64,000 nucleotides of DNA from NCBI RefSeq assembly GCF_900142515.1, contig NZ_FRBC01000003.1, positions 62,001 to 126,000 on the forward strand, in the 5' to 3' direction. The DNA comes from Pseudoselenomonas ruminantium. GTDB lineage: Bacteria > Bacillota > Negativicutes > Selenomonadales > Selenomonadaceae. Below are positions 16,961-26,071 of the stretch, in pieces. The notes under the pieces are model-generated. The model worked only from the letters and a program-made list of their open reading frames with translations. It had not been told where the DNA came from and did not search any database. How positions within the stretch are numbered: the stretch's first letter is position 1; the number at the start of each line of letters is the position of its first letter. A program made the translations under genes and the position numbers.

Positions 16961-17596
16961 TCAATACGATATACGGAAGACATCTTCCATTGCATCATGG
17001 AAAGTTTTATGTTTAGGCCAAAAACTACTATTTTTCTTTACTTCCTTCAAGACACCGTGGTAAATCTCATCCTCCAAAGAACCAGAAACAAGATTTTCCC
17101 AATTTCGCACGCTGTATTCCCTTTCCCGAATAGCATTATTAGGGCGACCTGTCACTTCCAGTTCACTTAAAAACTGTACCTGCTGTTTTTTCGGACGCAA
17201 GTAATAATGCTCCATGAAATACTTTTGTGGGTAACTATATTCCTCATCATTGACTTTCGCCAAACGAATCCATACATCGAGAATTTCCTCGTTTTCCGAA
17301 TAAGGAATATTTATCCATCTAGCACTTTGCTTGTCCAGATAATAGTCATAGCCATTGTCATTCATCAGAAAAACATATCGTTCTTTCTCATCAGCACTTT
17401 TATTATCTTTTTTAGATTTGTTTTTGCCTCTGGGAGAGTCTTTGGGTCTTGCAAACCAATCATCAGCCGGCCCCAGATCAGATTGTATCTCGTCTTCATT
17501 AGCATTGGCATTCGACTGTTCTGCTTGAACTGAAACAGGTAGCAATAAAACCAAGGCCAGCAAGCAAAAACTTGCCATAAATATCCACTTTTTCAT
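16961..17596 (-). CDS. Secreted protein of unknown function
   Basis: I do not recognise this 211-residue protein. It begins with a clear signal peptide (MKKW, hydrophobic core, cleavage near VQA-EQ at about residue 25). A charged, low-complexity segment (about 45-75, KNKSKKDNKS) and a soluble domain rich in aromatic residues follow (RYVFLMNDNGYDYYLDKQS, NWENLV). ATG 17596 follows GGAGGGGG closely; an earlier in-frame ATG at 17626 has no such site. It lies 30 bp downstream of another secreted gene that is frameshifted, so the two probably formed an operon. The GC content is lower than in the surrounding housekeeping genes. Confidence 0.7.
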   Translation of the reverse strand: MKKWIFMASFCLLALVLLLPVSVQAEQSNANANEDEIQSDLGPADDWFARPKDSPRGKNKSKKDNKSADEKERYVFLMNDNGYDYYLDKQSARWINIPYSENEEILDVWIRLAKVNDEEYSYPQKYFMEHYYLRPKKQQVQFLSELEVTGRPNNAIREREYSVRNWENLVSGSLEDEIYHGVLKEVKKNSSFWPKHKTFHDAMEDVFRISY

Positions 17597-17626
17597 GCTT
17601 CCCCCTCCATGCTCCATGATAAACAA

Positions 17627-18500
17627 TTAGCTGTCCACAGTGATATCATCCATGAACTCCTGCATAATTTCGTTCACAGAATTATCATATATTCGACCAT
17701 TATAATGTCCATTATGTGTTTTTCCTTTAGCTGTTAAATCATTACGATACAAATACTTCCCTTTCTTGACATCCACAAATCTAGCACGTACCCATATATT
17801 TTGCTCACTGGTATGCGTCGTAAAGAATGGTAAAAAGCCTCGTTGATACTTGACTTGATGTCCTAATGACATGGTTATCACAAAAACATAATCATAGGAC
17901 AAACTACGTCCTGCATTGACATAATCTTCCAAGCGCATATCAGACAAACCACGTGGTCTGTTTCCTACTGGCATACCATCAATATCATTTTGTTGATGAC
18001 TGATAGCATTATCCCCTGATTTTTCAGATACACCATTTTCATTCCAATTATATGACCTGGATTTATTTACTGAGCTTATTCCTTTTCTGCTATCATAGCG
18101 TTCCTCCTCACTCTGGGTAAGCAAAAATGTATTTACATCAATACCTTTCATAACAGCAAATTTTTCCATAGGAAATTTTTCCCGCATTTGCTTATATATC
18201 TGATTTTTTATTCGATTTTCAACAATCATTCCCTCATCACCATTGATTACCAAAGCTATTCTAGGACGATTGTCAAGACGTTCAGCTGTACCACGATCCA
18301 ACCATGGATAATAACCCCACGTCGTTTGGCAGGATCTTCTACTCGTTGTTCTCGCATTTCCCGTGGTGCTATACCGACAGAAGCTTTAGCTTCTGCTATT
18401 TCTCCACACAACGAAACAGAGTAACCAGATATCAGAGTTTGCCCCCCCCGCAAATACACATACCCACTACCAATGTAATTAACAGTTTCTTCTTCACCAT
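17627..18500 (-). pseudogene. Frameshifted secreted/CsgG-like protein gene (or sequencing artefact)
   Basis: One gene appears to be split over three frames. ATG 18500 (site AGGGGG) opens a signal peptide MVKKKLLITLVVGMCIC, which runs into a G8 tract (C8 at 18442-18449) and then a stop. Adding one G joins it to a frame reading QTLISGYSVSLCGEIAEA (signal end) and KASVGIAPREMREQRVEDPAKRRG. This frame breaks at a second G tract (18315-18318). Adding one G there yields GYYPWLDRG, continuing into RPRIALVINGDEG and about 220 further residues to the stop at 17627. The long C-terminal part (RIALVINGD, YDYVFVITMSLG, VRARFVDVKKGKYLYR) resembles the alpha/beta domain of CsgG/LpoB-like envelope proteins; that is inference. 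Both breaks are homopolymer indels, so assembly error is as likely as true decay. Confidence 0.65.
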
Positions 18501-19131
18501 CTTGCTTGCCCCCTTACAACTTCCCTTTTGTATAACAGCAATGCTCACATCTTTTTCCTGTACCCTTCATTATAGCGCAAATTTTCGCAAAAGTCCATTT
18601 TTATATCAAAAAGCTTGCCACACGTCTTATTTCTGCATTATAATAAGCCCGTCAGGGTTTCATTCCCAACGGGCGAACTTTCAGCTGGTACTGATCAGCG
18701 TTGATATAAGCTTGGCTAGTCACGGACATTATACCTCGCTTCCTGCCACACTTTTACAGCTTCGAGCCAGTAAGGTCGAGGAAGGCAGGTGAATGTTTCT
18801 TGGCTGTTTGCGTATATATGGGGCTTTTCCTTCTGTGCATCTGCCTCGGTATCTTGCTTTTGGCATGTGCCGACTATGTGCATCGGGCTAAAGCGCCAAA
18901 GAACCTTCGCTGTGGTTTACATGTCGTGCTCTCTAAATGGGGTAGTCTAAGCTGCGGCATATCCGGTGAAGTAAATCCCCATAACGCAAAAGACCATCCT
19001 TTTGTTGGCAGCAAGGACGGTCATGCGGATAAATAGTTTTGTGCTTTTTTTCTAAATGACTAACGTGTGGCGACTATCAATGTAGTTCGCTCTTTTTCTA
19101 TGCTTAATTATCGCAAATTTAAATCTTTCCG
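18501..19131. other. 631-bp region without a convincing gene; possible degraded element
   Basis: On the plus strand the region has a hairpin GCCCGT...ACGGGC (about 18648-18674) and a 10-bp imperfect stem at 18992-19022 followed by T-rich sequence. Between them is an open frame starting at TTG 18800 with a hydrophobic stretch (GLFLLCICLGILLLACADYVHRAKAPK) and a polar tail to 19036. On the minus strand, fragments such as PYWLEAVKVWQEARYNVRD (about 18725-18780), followed by stops and the 18648 hairpin, look like a decayed 3' end of a transposase-type gene. I cannot assign either securely. Confidence 0.35.
18992..19046 (+). terminator. Terminator-like hairpin
   Basis: GACCATCCTT (18992-19001) pairs with AAGGACGGTC (19013-19022) with one mismatch, followed after some 15 nt by T-rich sequence. 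It could end a small plus-strand RNA covering the 18.6-19.0 kb region. Confidence 0.35.
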
Positions 19132-19851
19132 TCAAGGCAAAATCGGATTTTTCGTTGGTGTTCCTGCTTTACGCGGGTATGCCTTAGGCGTGGGCATGGT
19201 CTTCGTGATGGTGATGACCGCTCGCGTATCGTCGATTTCTGGCAGTTTCACCGGACGGATCTCCGTCTTGCTGCCACCCATTACCTTGATGGCTTTGGCC
19301 GCTTCGGTGGCTTCATCGTTATACTGCATGCCTTTCAGGGCGATGAAATGACCACCTTTTTTGACAAAGGGCAGACAGTATTCGCAGAGGATAGGAAGTC
19401 TCGCCACAGCTCGGGATACCGCGATATCGAAGGATTCGCGGTATCTTTTATTACGGGCGCCCTCCTCAGCCCGGGCATGGACACATTCCACATCTTCAAG
19501 CCCCAGTTCCTCCACCACCGTCTGCAGGAACTTTATGCGCTTATTCAGGGAATCCATCAAGGTGAGCTTGATTTCCGGGCAGAAAATCTTCAGCGGCAGA
19601 CCAGGAAAACCTGCCCCTGTCCCTACATCAATGACTGTTGTTCTTTCTTGGAACAACGCTTCATCATAAGCCGTGATGCTGTCAATCATATGCTTGATGG
19701 CAACTTCTTTCGGCTCGGTTATCGCGGTCAGATTGATCTTTTCATTCCACTCCACAAGCAGTTCAAAGTAGCGGTTGAACTGCTCCATTTTCTGATCACT
19801 AAGCTCGATGCCGTATTCGCTTGCCGCCCGCTGTAATTCTTCCTTAAACAT
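19132..19851 (-). CDS. rsmG: 16S rRNA (guanine-N7) methyltransferase RsmG (GidB)
   Basis: The 239-residue enzyme methylates G527 of 16S rRNA using AdoMet. [37 protein letters not shown] (AdoMet site), [11 protein letters not shown] and [12 protein letters not shown] are family signatures. ATG 19851 has GAGGAG about 7 bp upstream and overlaps the last codons of mnmG by 8 bp, so the two are translationally coupled. The C-terminal tail after [19 protein letters not shown] is standard. Loss of this gene in relatives gives low-level streptomycin resistance. Confidence 0.95.
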   Translation of the reverse strand: MFKEELQRAASEYGIELSDQKMEQFNRYFELLVEWNEKINLTAITEPKEVAIKHMIDSITAYDEALFQERTTVIDVGTGAGFPGLPLKIFCPEIKLTLMDSLNKRIKFLQTVVEELGLEDVECVHARAEEGARNKRYRESFDIAVSRAVARLPILCEYCLPFVKKGGHFIALKGMQYNDEATEAAKAIKVMGGSKTEIRPVKLPEIDDTRAVITITKTMPTPKAYPRKAGTPTKNPILP

Positions 19852-21754
19852 TCGCTTTCTCCTCACTTGCCTTGATGCGCTGCTGCTGTTCCAGCCAGAC
19901 CAGCAATACGGATATATCTGCCGGGGACACACCGCTGATACGGCTGGCCTGCCCTACGGAACGAGGACGGATGGCCTTGAGTTTTTCACGGCCCTCATCA
20001 CGCAGGCTGGGGACTTCATCATAATCGAGAGTTTCCGGCAGAAGTTTTTCCTCCAGTTTTTCCATGCGCTCCACCTGTTCCAGCTGTTTCTTGATATAGC
20101 CTTCATAAGTGATGGTGATCTCCACCTGCTGTTTGACTTCCTTGGTAAGTTCCGGCAGGTCAAACAGCGAGGCCAGCTTATCATAGTCCACATCGGGACG
20201 GCGCAGCAAATCGTAGAAACTCGTAGCATTGCGCACCGGCTCGATACCTGCCGCCACCAGCGTCTCCGTGATTTCCTTGGTGGGATTGATGCTGTTCTCA
20301 CTCAGATAGGCCAACGCTTCCGTGATAGCGGTCTGCTTTTCTGTATAACGTGCCCAGCGGTCATCCTTTACTAACCCCACGCGGCGTCCCAGCGGGGTCA
20401 AACGCTGATCGGCATTATCCTGGCGCAGGAGCAGGCGGTATTCCGCGCGGCTGGTCATGATACGGTAAGGTTCATTCGTGCCTTTTGTCACCAAATCATC
20501 AATCAGCACACCGATATAGGCTTCACTGCGTTTCAGCACCAGCGGTTCTTCACCTTTTATCAGCATGGCAGCATTGATGCCGGCAATAATGCCCTGAGCT
20601 GCCGCTTCCTCATAGCCGGATGTGCCGTTAGCCTGACCAGCGGAGAAAAAGCCATGAATCTGTTTGAATTCCAGCGTCGGCTTGAGCTGGGTCGGGTCGA
20701 TGCAATCGTATTCGATGGCGTAACCGGCTCGCATAACCTTGGCATGTTCGAGGCCGGGAATCGTGCGCAGGAATTCCAGCTGCACATCCATAGGCATGGA
20801 GGTAGACATGCCCTGCACATAGACCTCATTGGTATGACGGCCTTCCGGTTCCAAAAACAGCTGATGGCGTTCCTTGTCCGGGAAGCGCAGGATTTTCGTT
20901 TCGATAGACGGGCAGTAACGAGGGCCGATACCCTCGATAATGCCATTGGCCATAGGAGCACGCTCCATATTATCCCGCAGGATCTTATGGGTTTCCTCGT
21001 TGGTATAGGTCAGATAGCAGGGAATCTGTTCCCGGGTGACTTCATCACTCATAAAGGAGAAATTGCGGCATTCCTCATCACCGGGCTGGATTTCCATCTT
21101 ATCGTAATCCAGGGTGCGGGCATCCACCCGGGCAGGCGTGCCGGTCTTGAAGCGCATGAGTTTCACGCCTGCTTCAGCCAATGAATCGGAGAACTTCATG
21201 GCCGCCCGCTGTCCTGCAGGACCTCCGGTATAGGTATGCTCACCGATGATGATGCGCCCCTTGAGATAAGTCCCGGTAGCCATAATAACAGCCTTTGCTT
21301 TATAGATTTCGCCAGTTTCCGATTGAACGCCAGTCACATGGCCATCCTCCACCAGCAGTTTATCGATCAGGAGCTGCTTGACATCCAGATTTTCCGTATT
21401 CTCGCAGGTTTCCTTCATCGTGAACTGATAGAGCTTCTTGTCGGCCTGAGCACGCAGGGCATGGACAGCCGGGCCCTTGCCGGTATTGAGCATGCGGAAC
21501 TGGATGCAGGTCTTATCGGCATTGACGCCCATCTCACCACCCAAAGCATCGAGTTCCCGCACCAGATGGCCTTTGGCAGGGCCGCCCACAGACGGATTGC
21601 AGGGCATCAGGGCAATATTGTCCATCGAGAGGGTGGTCAGCAGCGTATCACACCCAATACGGGCTGCCGCCAGCGCCGCTTCTACGCCGGCATGGCCTGC
21701 CCCGACCACGATCACATCATATTCACCGGCAACAAATACATTCTTTGAATCCAT
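19844..21754 (-). CDS. mnmG: tRNA uridine-5-carboxymethylaminomethyl modification enzyme MnmG (GidA)
   Basis: The 636-residue flavoprotein works with MnmE to modify U34 of tRNAs that read two-codon boxes. [21 protein letters not shown] is the FAD-binding motif near residue 16. [39 protein letters not shown] and the [17 protein letters not shown] region are typical. The C-terminal helical domain ([20 protein letters not shown]) interacts with MnmE. It lies 12 bp after mnmE and overlaps rsmG, a conserved arrangement. Confidence 0.96.
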   Translation of the reverse strand: MDSKNVFVAGEYDVIVVGAGHAGVEAALAAARIGCDTLLTTLSMDNIALMPCNPSVGGPAKGHLVRELDALGGEMGVNADKTCIQFRMLNTGKGPAVHALRAQADKKLYQFTMKETCENTENLDVKQLLIDKLLVEDGHVTGVQSETGEIYKAKAVIMATGTYLKGRIIIGEHTYTGGPAGQRAAMKFSDSLAEAGVKLMRFKTGTPARVDARTLDYDKMEIQPGDEECRNFSFMSDEVTREQIPCYLTYTNEETHKILRDNMERAPMANGIIEGIGPRYCPSIETKILRFPDKERHQLFLEPEGRHTNEVYVQGMSTSMPMDVQLEFLRTIPGLEHAKVMRAGYAIEYDCIDPTQLKPTLEFKQIHGFFSAGQANGTSGYEEAAAQGIIAGINAAMLIKGEEPLVLKRSEAYIGVLIDDLVTKGTNEPYRIMTSRAEYRLLLRQDNADQRLTPLGRRVGLVKDDRWARYTEKQTAITEALAYLSENSINPTKEITETLVAAGIEPVRNATSFYDLLRRPDVDYDKLASLFDLPELTKEVKQQVEITITYEGYIKKQLEQVERMEKLEEKLLPETLDYDEVPSLRDEGREKLKAIRPRSVGQASRISGVSPADISVLLVWLEQQQRIKASEEKANV

Positions 21755-21766
21755 TATCCTTACCCC

Positions 21767-23143
21767 TTATTTACCAATACAGAACTTGGAGAAAATCTCG
21801 TCAATGATATCTTCACCTACGGTATCGCCTGTGATCTCACCCAGCGTTTCCCAGGCGGAACGCAGGTCGATGGAGATGAAGTCCAGCCCCATTCCCGCGT
21901 CAATGGTGGTCAGCGCCGCCGCCAGATGTTTATCCGCATTGCGCAGGAGATTGACCTGCCGCTCATCGCTGACAAAGGAACCTTCATCCGCCAGGACGGC
22001 ACCGCCATAGACCTTCGCCTTGATGGCGTCCGTCAGCTTATCCATGCCGCTGTAATCTTTGGTGGATATTTCAATGACTGGCACAGCAGCTTGGGCAGAC
22101 AGTTCCTCAGCGGTCACCACCGCAGCCAGATCGCTCTTATTCAGCAATACGATTGCTTCCTGGCCAGCCAGCAGGGAAAGGATCTCCTCATCTTCATGGT
22201 CAAGCGGGCGGGAACCATCAAATAAAGCCAGCACCAATGCCGCCTGATTGATCATCTGACGGGATTTTTCCACACCGATCCTCTCGACCACATCTTCTGT
22301 GGCCCGGATGCCAGCAGTATCGATGATCCGCAGTGGAACGCCGCCCACATTGGCATATTCCTCGATGGAATCACGCGTCGTACCAGGTATATCGGTGACG
22401 ATAGCCCTTTCTTCCTGCAGCAGGGCATTGAGCAGGCTCGACTTGCCCACGTTTGGCTTGCCGACGATAGCAGTCATCAAACCCTCTCGCAAAATCCGGC
22501 CTGTACCAGCGGTTTGCAGGAGTTTGGCTATATGCTTGCGGACATCAACCACTTTTTCACGTACCGTTTCTGTCACCACATCATCGACTTCATCTTCGGG
22601 AAAATCAATAGCTGCTTCCAGATGTGCGATCTGCCCCAGGATTTCATGACGCCAAGCCTTTATCTGCTGCGAAAACTGCCCTGTCAGATGTCCAGTCGCC
22701 ATCTTGAGGGAACGGTCTGTCTTTGCCGTAATGATATCCATGACCGCCTGTGCCTGTGACAGGTCAAGACGGCCATTCAGGAAAGCCCGTTTCGTGAACT
22801 CACCGCCTTCTGCCGGTCTTGCCCCATGCTCATAGGTCAGGGCCAGCGTCTTGCGCAGAGACATCACACCGCCATGACATTGCAGTTCCACCACATCTTC
22901 CCTGGTATAGGAATGCGGTGCCTTCATGATCAGCGCGATCGCCTCATCAACCGTCCTGCCCTCTACATCTACAATCCTGCCATACACAGCCCGATGGCTT
23001 TCATAATCCATAAGCTTCCTGCCGCTGACCGGCTGGAATAATCGATCGGCAATATCCACAGCCTTATCTCCGCTCAGCCGGATGATGCCAATGCCGCCTT
23101 CTCCCTGGGCCGTAGCAATGGCACTGATGGTATCTCCTTGCAT
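21767..23143 (-). CDS. mnmE: tRNA modification GTPase MnmE (TrmE)
   Basis: The 458-residue protein has an N-terminal folate-binding domain (DTISAIATAQGEGGIGIIRLSG), a helical domain and an inserted G domain (GKPNVGKSSLLNALL, DIPGTTRD, DTAG, NKSD). It ends with the C-terminal CIGK, whose Cys is needed for tRNA modification. ATG 23143 is placed 5-6 bp after AGGTGA. A GTG three codons earlier overlaps that site and is less likely. It forms a unit with mnmG and rsmG and is separated from jag by about 180 bp containing a terminator. Confidence 0.95.
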   Translation of the reverse strand: MQGDTISAIATAQGEGGIGIIRLSGDKAVDIADRLFQPVSGRKLMDYESHRAVYGRIVDVEGRTVDEAIALIMKAPHSYTREDVVELQCHGGVMSLRKTLALTYEHGARPAEGGEFTKRAFLNGRLDLSQAQAVMDIITAKTDRSLKMATGHLTGQFSQQIKAWRHEILGQIAHLEAAIDFPEDEVDDVVTETVREKVVDVRKHIAKLLQTAGTGRILREGLMTAIVGKPNVGKSSLLNALLQEERAIVTDIPGTTRDSIEEYANVGGVPLRIIDTAGIRATEDVVERIGVEKSRQMINQAALVLALFDGSRPLDHEDEEILSLLAGQEAIVLLNKSDLAAVVTAEELSAQAAVPVIEISTKDYSGMDKLTDAIKAKVYGGAVLADEGSFVSDERQVNLLRNADKHLAAALTTIDAGMGLDFISIDLRSAWETLGEITGDTVGEDIIDEIFSKFCIGK

Positions 23144-23267
23144 AATCTTCACCTACTCATAATACACAAGCTGCGCCCTTTAAACCTAAGCGGCTCTGTA
23201 TCTGGCCCTGAAGGGACGCCCCCGGCTTCGCAGAGCGTCGCAGCCTGACCCGCAAAGATCTAATAGT

Positions 23268-23300
23268 AAAAGGGCAGCCTCAATAATGAGACAGCCCTTT
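23268..23300 (-). terminator. Terminator after jag
   Basis: AAAGGGC and GCCCTTT flank an inner CTCA-ATAA-TGAG hairpin. On the minus strand it is followed by TTACTATT. It separates the rpmH-jag cluster from the mnmE-mnmG-rsmG cluster. Confidence 0.65.
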
Positions 23301-23323
23301 CACAGCTCTCTTGACTAAATTCA

Positions 23324-24106
23324 TCAATCTTCGTTATAACGCTCCTGCGCCTCATTGTCGCGGCGGCGGTTGCGGCGGCGGGGAACGATGACCACATAGC
23401 GGCGCGGCTCATCCCCTGCACTATAGGTACTGACGCGGCGATTATCCTGCAAAGCCATATGGATGATCTTGCGTTCATGACGGTTCATGGGTTCGAGATG
23501 AACCTCTTCCCCGATACGGCAAGCCTTTTCAGCCAGATGACCAGCCAGGCGCATCAGCGTTTCCTCACGGCGGGCACGGTAGCCCTCAATATCGATGATG
23601 ATACGGACGCGTCCTTCCGCTACACCGCGGTTGGCAGTGAGATTCACAAGATATTGCAGGGAATCCAGCGTCTGCCCATGCTTGCCGATCAGGATGCCCA
23701 GATTATCACCCTCAAGGTTGAAAACCACGCCATCTTCAGCCTCGCTCTGCTGCCAGGTCACTTCGATATTCATGGCTGCAAAGACTTCCCGCAGGAATTT
23801 TTCAGCCCGTGCCAACTGTTCCGCTGCAGACAGCGAACCTGCCGCAACTTCAGTTTCCTGTACGGCTGCCGGTTCCACTTTTTCCACCGGAACTTCCTCT
23901 GGCAGTTCAGTATTTACAGGCGCAGCAGCCGATTCTTTCTTTGTAACTCTGATTTTGGCATCTTTGCCAAAGAACCCCAAAAAGCCCTTGGACGGAGCTT
24001 CGAGCACTTCGTAATCCACATCTGCTTCTTCGCAGCCAAGCTGCTGCAGGGCAGACTTCAATGCATCTGCTACGGTCTTTCCCGTGGCTTCTACAACGCT
24101 TGCCAT
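23324..24106 (-). CDS. jag: RNA-binding protein Jag/KhpB (Jag-N, KH, R3H)
   Basis: The 260-residue protein has an N-terminal Jag-N domain (VEATGKTVADALKSALQQLG, LEAPSKGFLGFFG), an acidic linker (about 65-100), a KH domain (NLGILIGKHGQTLDSLQYLVN) and an R3H domain (MNRHERKIIHMALQ) with a basic tail (RRRNRRRDN). It binds RNA with KhpA in related bacteria and affects cell-envelope growth. AAGGAGG lies 7 bp before ATG 24106. That ATG overlaps the yidC stop codon by one base, so the genes are coupled. Confidence 0.93.
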   Translation of the reverse strand: MASVVEATGKTVADALKSALQQLGCEEADVDYEVLEAPSKGFLGFFGKDAKIRVTKKESAAAPVNTELPEEVPVEKVEPAAVQETEVAAGSLSAAEQLARAEKFLREVFAAMNIEVTWQQSEAEDGVVFNLEGDNLGILIGKHGQTLDSLQYLVNLTANRGVAEGRVRIIIDIEGYRARREETLMRLAGHLAEKACRIGEEVHLEPMNRHERKIIHMALQDNRRVSTYSAGDEPRRYVVIVPRRRNRRRDNEAQERYNED

Positions 24107-24783
24107 CAGGCAGCCTCCTTTTTCGGAGCGGTATCTTCACCGCGATACATCCACCACTGCTGGATAATCTGCACCACGTTCATAGTCACCCAGTAAAGTA
24201 CCAGGCCGGAGGGGAAATTGATGCTGATCCAACCGATAAACAGCGGCATGATGAACATCATCATCTTCATCTGCGGATTATTGGAATCCGTCGTCGTCAT
24301 CTTCTGCTGCAGGAAAGTCGTCAATGCCGAGAGCACGGGCAGCACATAGAGAGGATCTGCCTCGGACATGCTGCTCATCCAGAGGAAATATGCCGATTCC
24401 GGCGTCGGATAGCTGAAGTTATACAGGGAATAATACATGCCCATGAGAATCGGCATCTGAATCAGCAGCGGCAGGCAGCCAGCCAGCGGATTCACACCAG
24501 CATCCTTGTAAAGGGCACCGATCTTTTGCTGCATCATCTGCGGGTTATCCTTGTATTTTTCCTGAATCTTCTTCAGTTTCGGGGACAGTTCCTGCATGGC
24601 CTTCATGGACTTGACCTGCTTCACCGTCAGCGGATAGAGGGCCATCTTCACGATAATCGTCAAAAGAATGATTGCCCAGCCATAACTAACGAAACCAGCA
24701 GCACTGGTTATGGCATAGAGTGTCTCCAGCACAAAGCGCAAGAGGGTTTCAATGGGAGAAAAAAGCGTACTAAAGAATTCCAA
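24106..24783 (-). CDS. yidC: Membrane protein insertase YidC/OxaA
   Basis: The 225-residue protein has the five-helix core of YidC without the large periplasmic domain found in Proteobacteria. SYGWAIILLTIIVKMALYPLT is the first conserved segment, with the hydrophilic-groove Arg replaced by Lys. KLKKIQEKYKDNPQMMQQ is the cytoplasmic hairpin, NPLAGCLPLLIQMPILMGMY the next conserved helix, and NFPSGLVLYWVTMN the last helix. No lipoprotein signal is present. It inserts membrane proteins with or without SecYEG. It sits in the universal rpmH-rnpA-yidD-yidC-jag order. Confidence 0.95.
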   Translation of the reverse strand: MEFFSTLFSPIETLLRFVLETLYAITSAAGFVSYGWAIILLTIIVKMALYPLTVKQVKSMKAMQELSPKLKKIQEKYKDNPQMMQQKIGALYKDAGVNPLAGCLPLLIQMPILMGMYYSLYNFSYPTPESAYFLWMSSMSEADPLYVLPVLSALTTFLQQKMTTTDSNNPQMKMMMFIMPLFIGWISINFPSGLVLYWVTMNVVQIIQQWWMYRGEDTAPKKEAA

Positions 24784-24815
24784 TCCATCACGTCCTAATC
24801 TAAAACATAAAGTAT

Positions 24816-25028
24816 CTACGGTACAGGGTCATAACCACCTTCATGGAAAGGATGGCAGCGCAGGATGCGCTTTACAGCCAGCCAGCCGCCCCGGCGAACC
24901 CCGTATTTTTCGATGGCCTGCCGGGCATATTCCGAACAAGTCGGAAAATAACGGCAAGTCGGCGGCTTCAACGGGGAAATAACGTGTTGATAGCCCCAGA
25001 TGAGCAGGAGCAAGAATCGTTTCACCAT
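24816..25028 (-). CDS. yidD: Membrane protein insertion efficiency factor YidD
   Basis: The 70-residue protein has the family signature [31 protein letters not shown] with its three conserved cysteines, and ends with [13 protein letters not shown]. It is a small peripheral membrane protein that helps YidC. I chose ATG 25028 (MVKRFLLLL) because GAGGG lies 5 bp upstream and the length then equals the family norm. ATGs at 25040 and 25046 are also possible; the last overlaps the rnpA stop. Confidence 0.9.
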   Translation of the reverse strand: MVKRFLLLLIWGYQHVISPLKPPTCRYFPTCSEYARQAIEKYGVRRGGWLAVKRILRCHPFHEGGYDPVP

Positions 25029-25045
25029 GACCGCCCTCATCACCA

Positions 25046-25396
25046 TCAATCTTTCTTGAAGATGCCGGCTTTTTTCCCCAGAGAAAGGAAAGCCTTCTCC
25101 ACCACCTGGCATTTCACATCCAGCATAGCCTGACGGCCTACCAGCAGCAAGGCAATCCCGGGACGCAATTCCTGCTGATGCAGGCGATAACTCTCCCGCA
25201 GGAGCCGCTTCACCCGGTTGCGCTTGACCGCACAGCCCAATTTTTTCCCGGCGGCGAAACCGACACGGCCCGCCAGATCCTCCGATTCAAAGACATAGAG
25301 GACAAAATACCGGTTGGCCAGAGACCTGCCCTTGCGGTAAACCCGCTGGAAATCGTTACGGCGCTTGAGCATCCGCCGTCTAGGCAATTCAAACAT
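25046..25396 (-). CDS. rnpA: Ribonuclease P protein component
   Basis: The 116-residue basic protein is the protein subunit of RNase P, which matures the 5' ends of tRNAs. [41 protein letters not shown] (the RNR motif) and the C-terminal VGRQAMLD segment are diagnostic. ATG 25396 is preceded by GGTGA; a GTG at 25411 is an alternative start. It follows rpmH after a hairpin that may attenuate transcription. Confidence 0.93.
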   Translation of the reverse strand: MFELPRRRMLKRRNDFQRVYRKGRSLANRYFVLYVFESEDLAGRVGFAAGKKLGCAVKRNRVKRLLRESYRLHQQELRPGIALLLVGRQAMLDVKCQVVEKAFLSLGKKAGIFKKD

Positions 25397-25449
25397 ACTT
25401 AAATTCACCAAAATCTATCTGAACATATAAATGGAACTAATCAAAGAAA

Positions 25450-25473
25450 AAGGTCACTACATAAAGTGACCTT
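25450..25473 (-). terminator. Hairpin between rpmH and rnpA
   Basis: AAGGTCAC pairs with GTGACCTT, and on the minus strand a T-rich run (TTTTTCTTTG) follows. It would partly terminate transcription after rpmH, matching the much higher demand for L34 than for RnpA. Confidence 0.75.
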
Positions 25474-25483
25474 GCTCTACAAT

Positions 25484-25618
25484 TTATGCCGAAAGCTTCT
25501 TTCTGCCGCGCTGGCGTCTTCTCTTCAAAACGAGACGGCCGCCTTTCGTCTTCATGCGCTCACGGAAGCCATGGGTCTTCTTTCTCCAGTGGTTGTTCGG
25601 CTGAAAAGTCATTTTCAT
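25484..25618 (-). CDS. rpmH: 50S ribosomal protein L34
   Basis: The 44-residue protein reads [20 protein letters not shown] and continues to end in RGRKKLSA, almost identical to L34 of other bacteria. AAGGAGGTG lies 8 bp before ATG 25618. A perfect-consensus promoter lies at 25740-25768. Residue 3 is Met and position 10-11 is HW, where most L34 proteins carry RR or similar, a minor variation. Confidence 0.97.
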   Translation of the reverse strand: MKMTFQPNNHWRKKTHGFRERMKTKGGRLVLKRRRQRGRKKLSA

Positions 25619-25739
25619 TCGGTATACACCTCCTTAACCTGTTTTTCTTCTGATTTTCTATTTCGTATAGAAGCAAGGCATCAGAAATTCGAATCATTGT
25701 CCCGGACGAGGGGCTCCCTCGCACTAGGAATCACTGTAA

Positions 25740-25768
25740 ATTATAGCCTAAGGCATGGGCAGTGTCAA
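25740..25768 (-). promoter_or_regulatory. Consensus promoter of rpmH
   Basis: On the minus strand TTGACA (25763-25768) and TATAAT (25740-25745) are separated by exactly 17 bp, a full match to the housekeeping consensus. It gives a leader of about 110 nt before rpmH. Confidence 0.92.
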
Positions 25769-25798
25769 TATAATATCCACGCTTTTTTACAGGTATCC

Positions 25799-26030
25799 TG
25801 TGGATAATTTCGCAAATAATCCCGCTATCCACAGAAAAACTGTTGATAACTCACCATTATTTTGGTAAGATATTGTTGATAATTTTGCGGATAACTTCAC
25901 AGGTACTGATTTTCGGGAGGATTTGACTCCCGCATTTTTATCTCATTTTCCCGCCTCACTCCTTGTGGAAACCTTCAGTTATCCACACCTGTGGATAAAA
26001 ATGTGGATAAACTTATACACCTGTGGACAA
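25799..26030. other. oriC, left part: DnaA-box cluster upstream of dnaA
   Basis: Consensus DnaA boxes (TTATCCACA or its complement TGTGGATAA) are at 25799-25807, 25979-25987, 25990-25998 and 26002-26010. One-mismatch versions are at 25825, 25841, 25874, 25886 and 26022. The dense group at 25979-26030 lies just before dnaA, as in bipartite Firmicutes origins, and probably also autoregulates dnaA. Confidence 0.92.
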
Positions 26031-26071
26031 ATTTTCCTACATACTTTATATGCAGAAAGGAATTTTCTAAG

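Noticed and set aside
15541-16998. A 485-codon minus-strand open frame opposite purH
   Set aside because: It covers the riboswitch and the AICARFT gene in antisense and has no recognisable motifs.
18304-18792. A 162-codon plus-strand open frame over the frameshifted gene
   Set aside because: It is antisense to the signal-peptide region of the frameshifted gene and has a composition unlike real proteins of the region.
22553-22572. A parS-like TTTTTCACGTACC sequence inside mnmE
   Set aside because: Only one half-site matches; the palindrome is lost.
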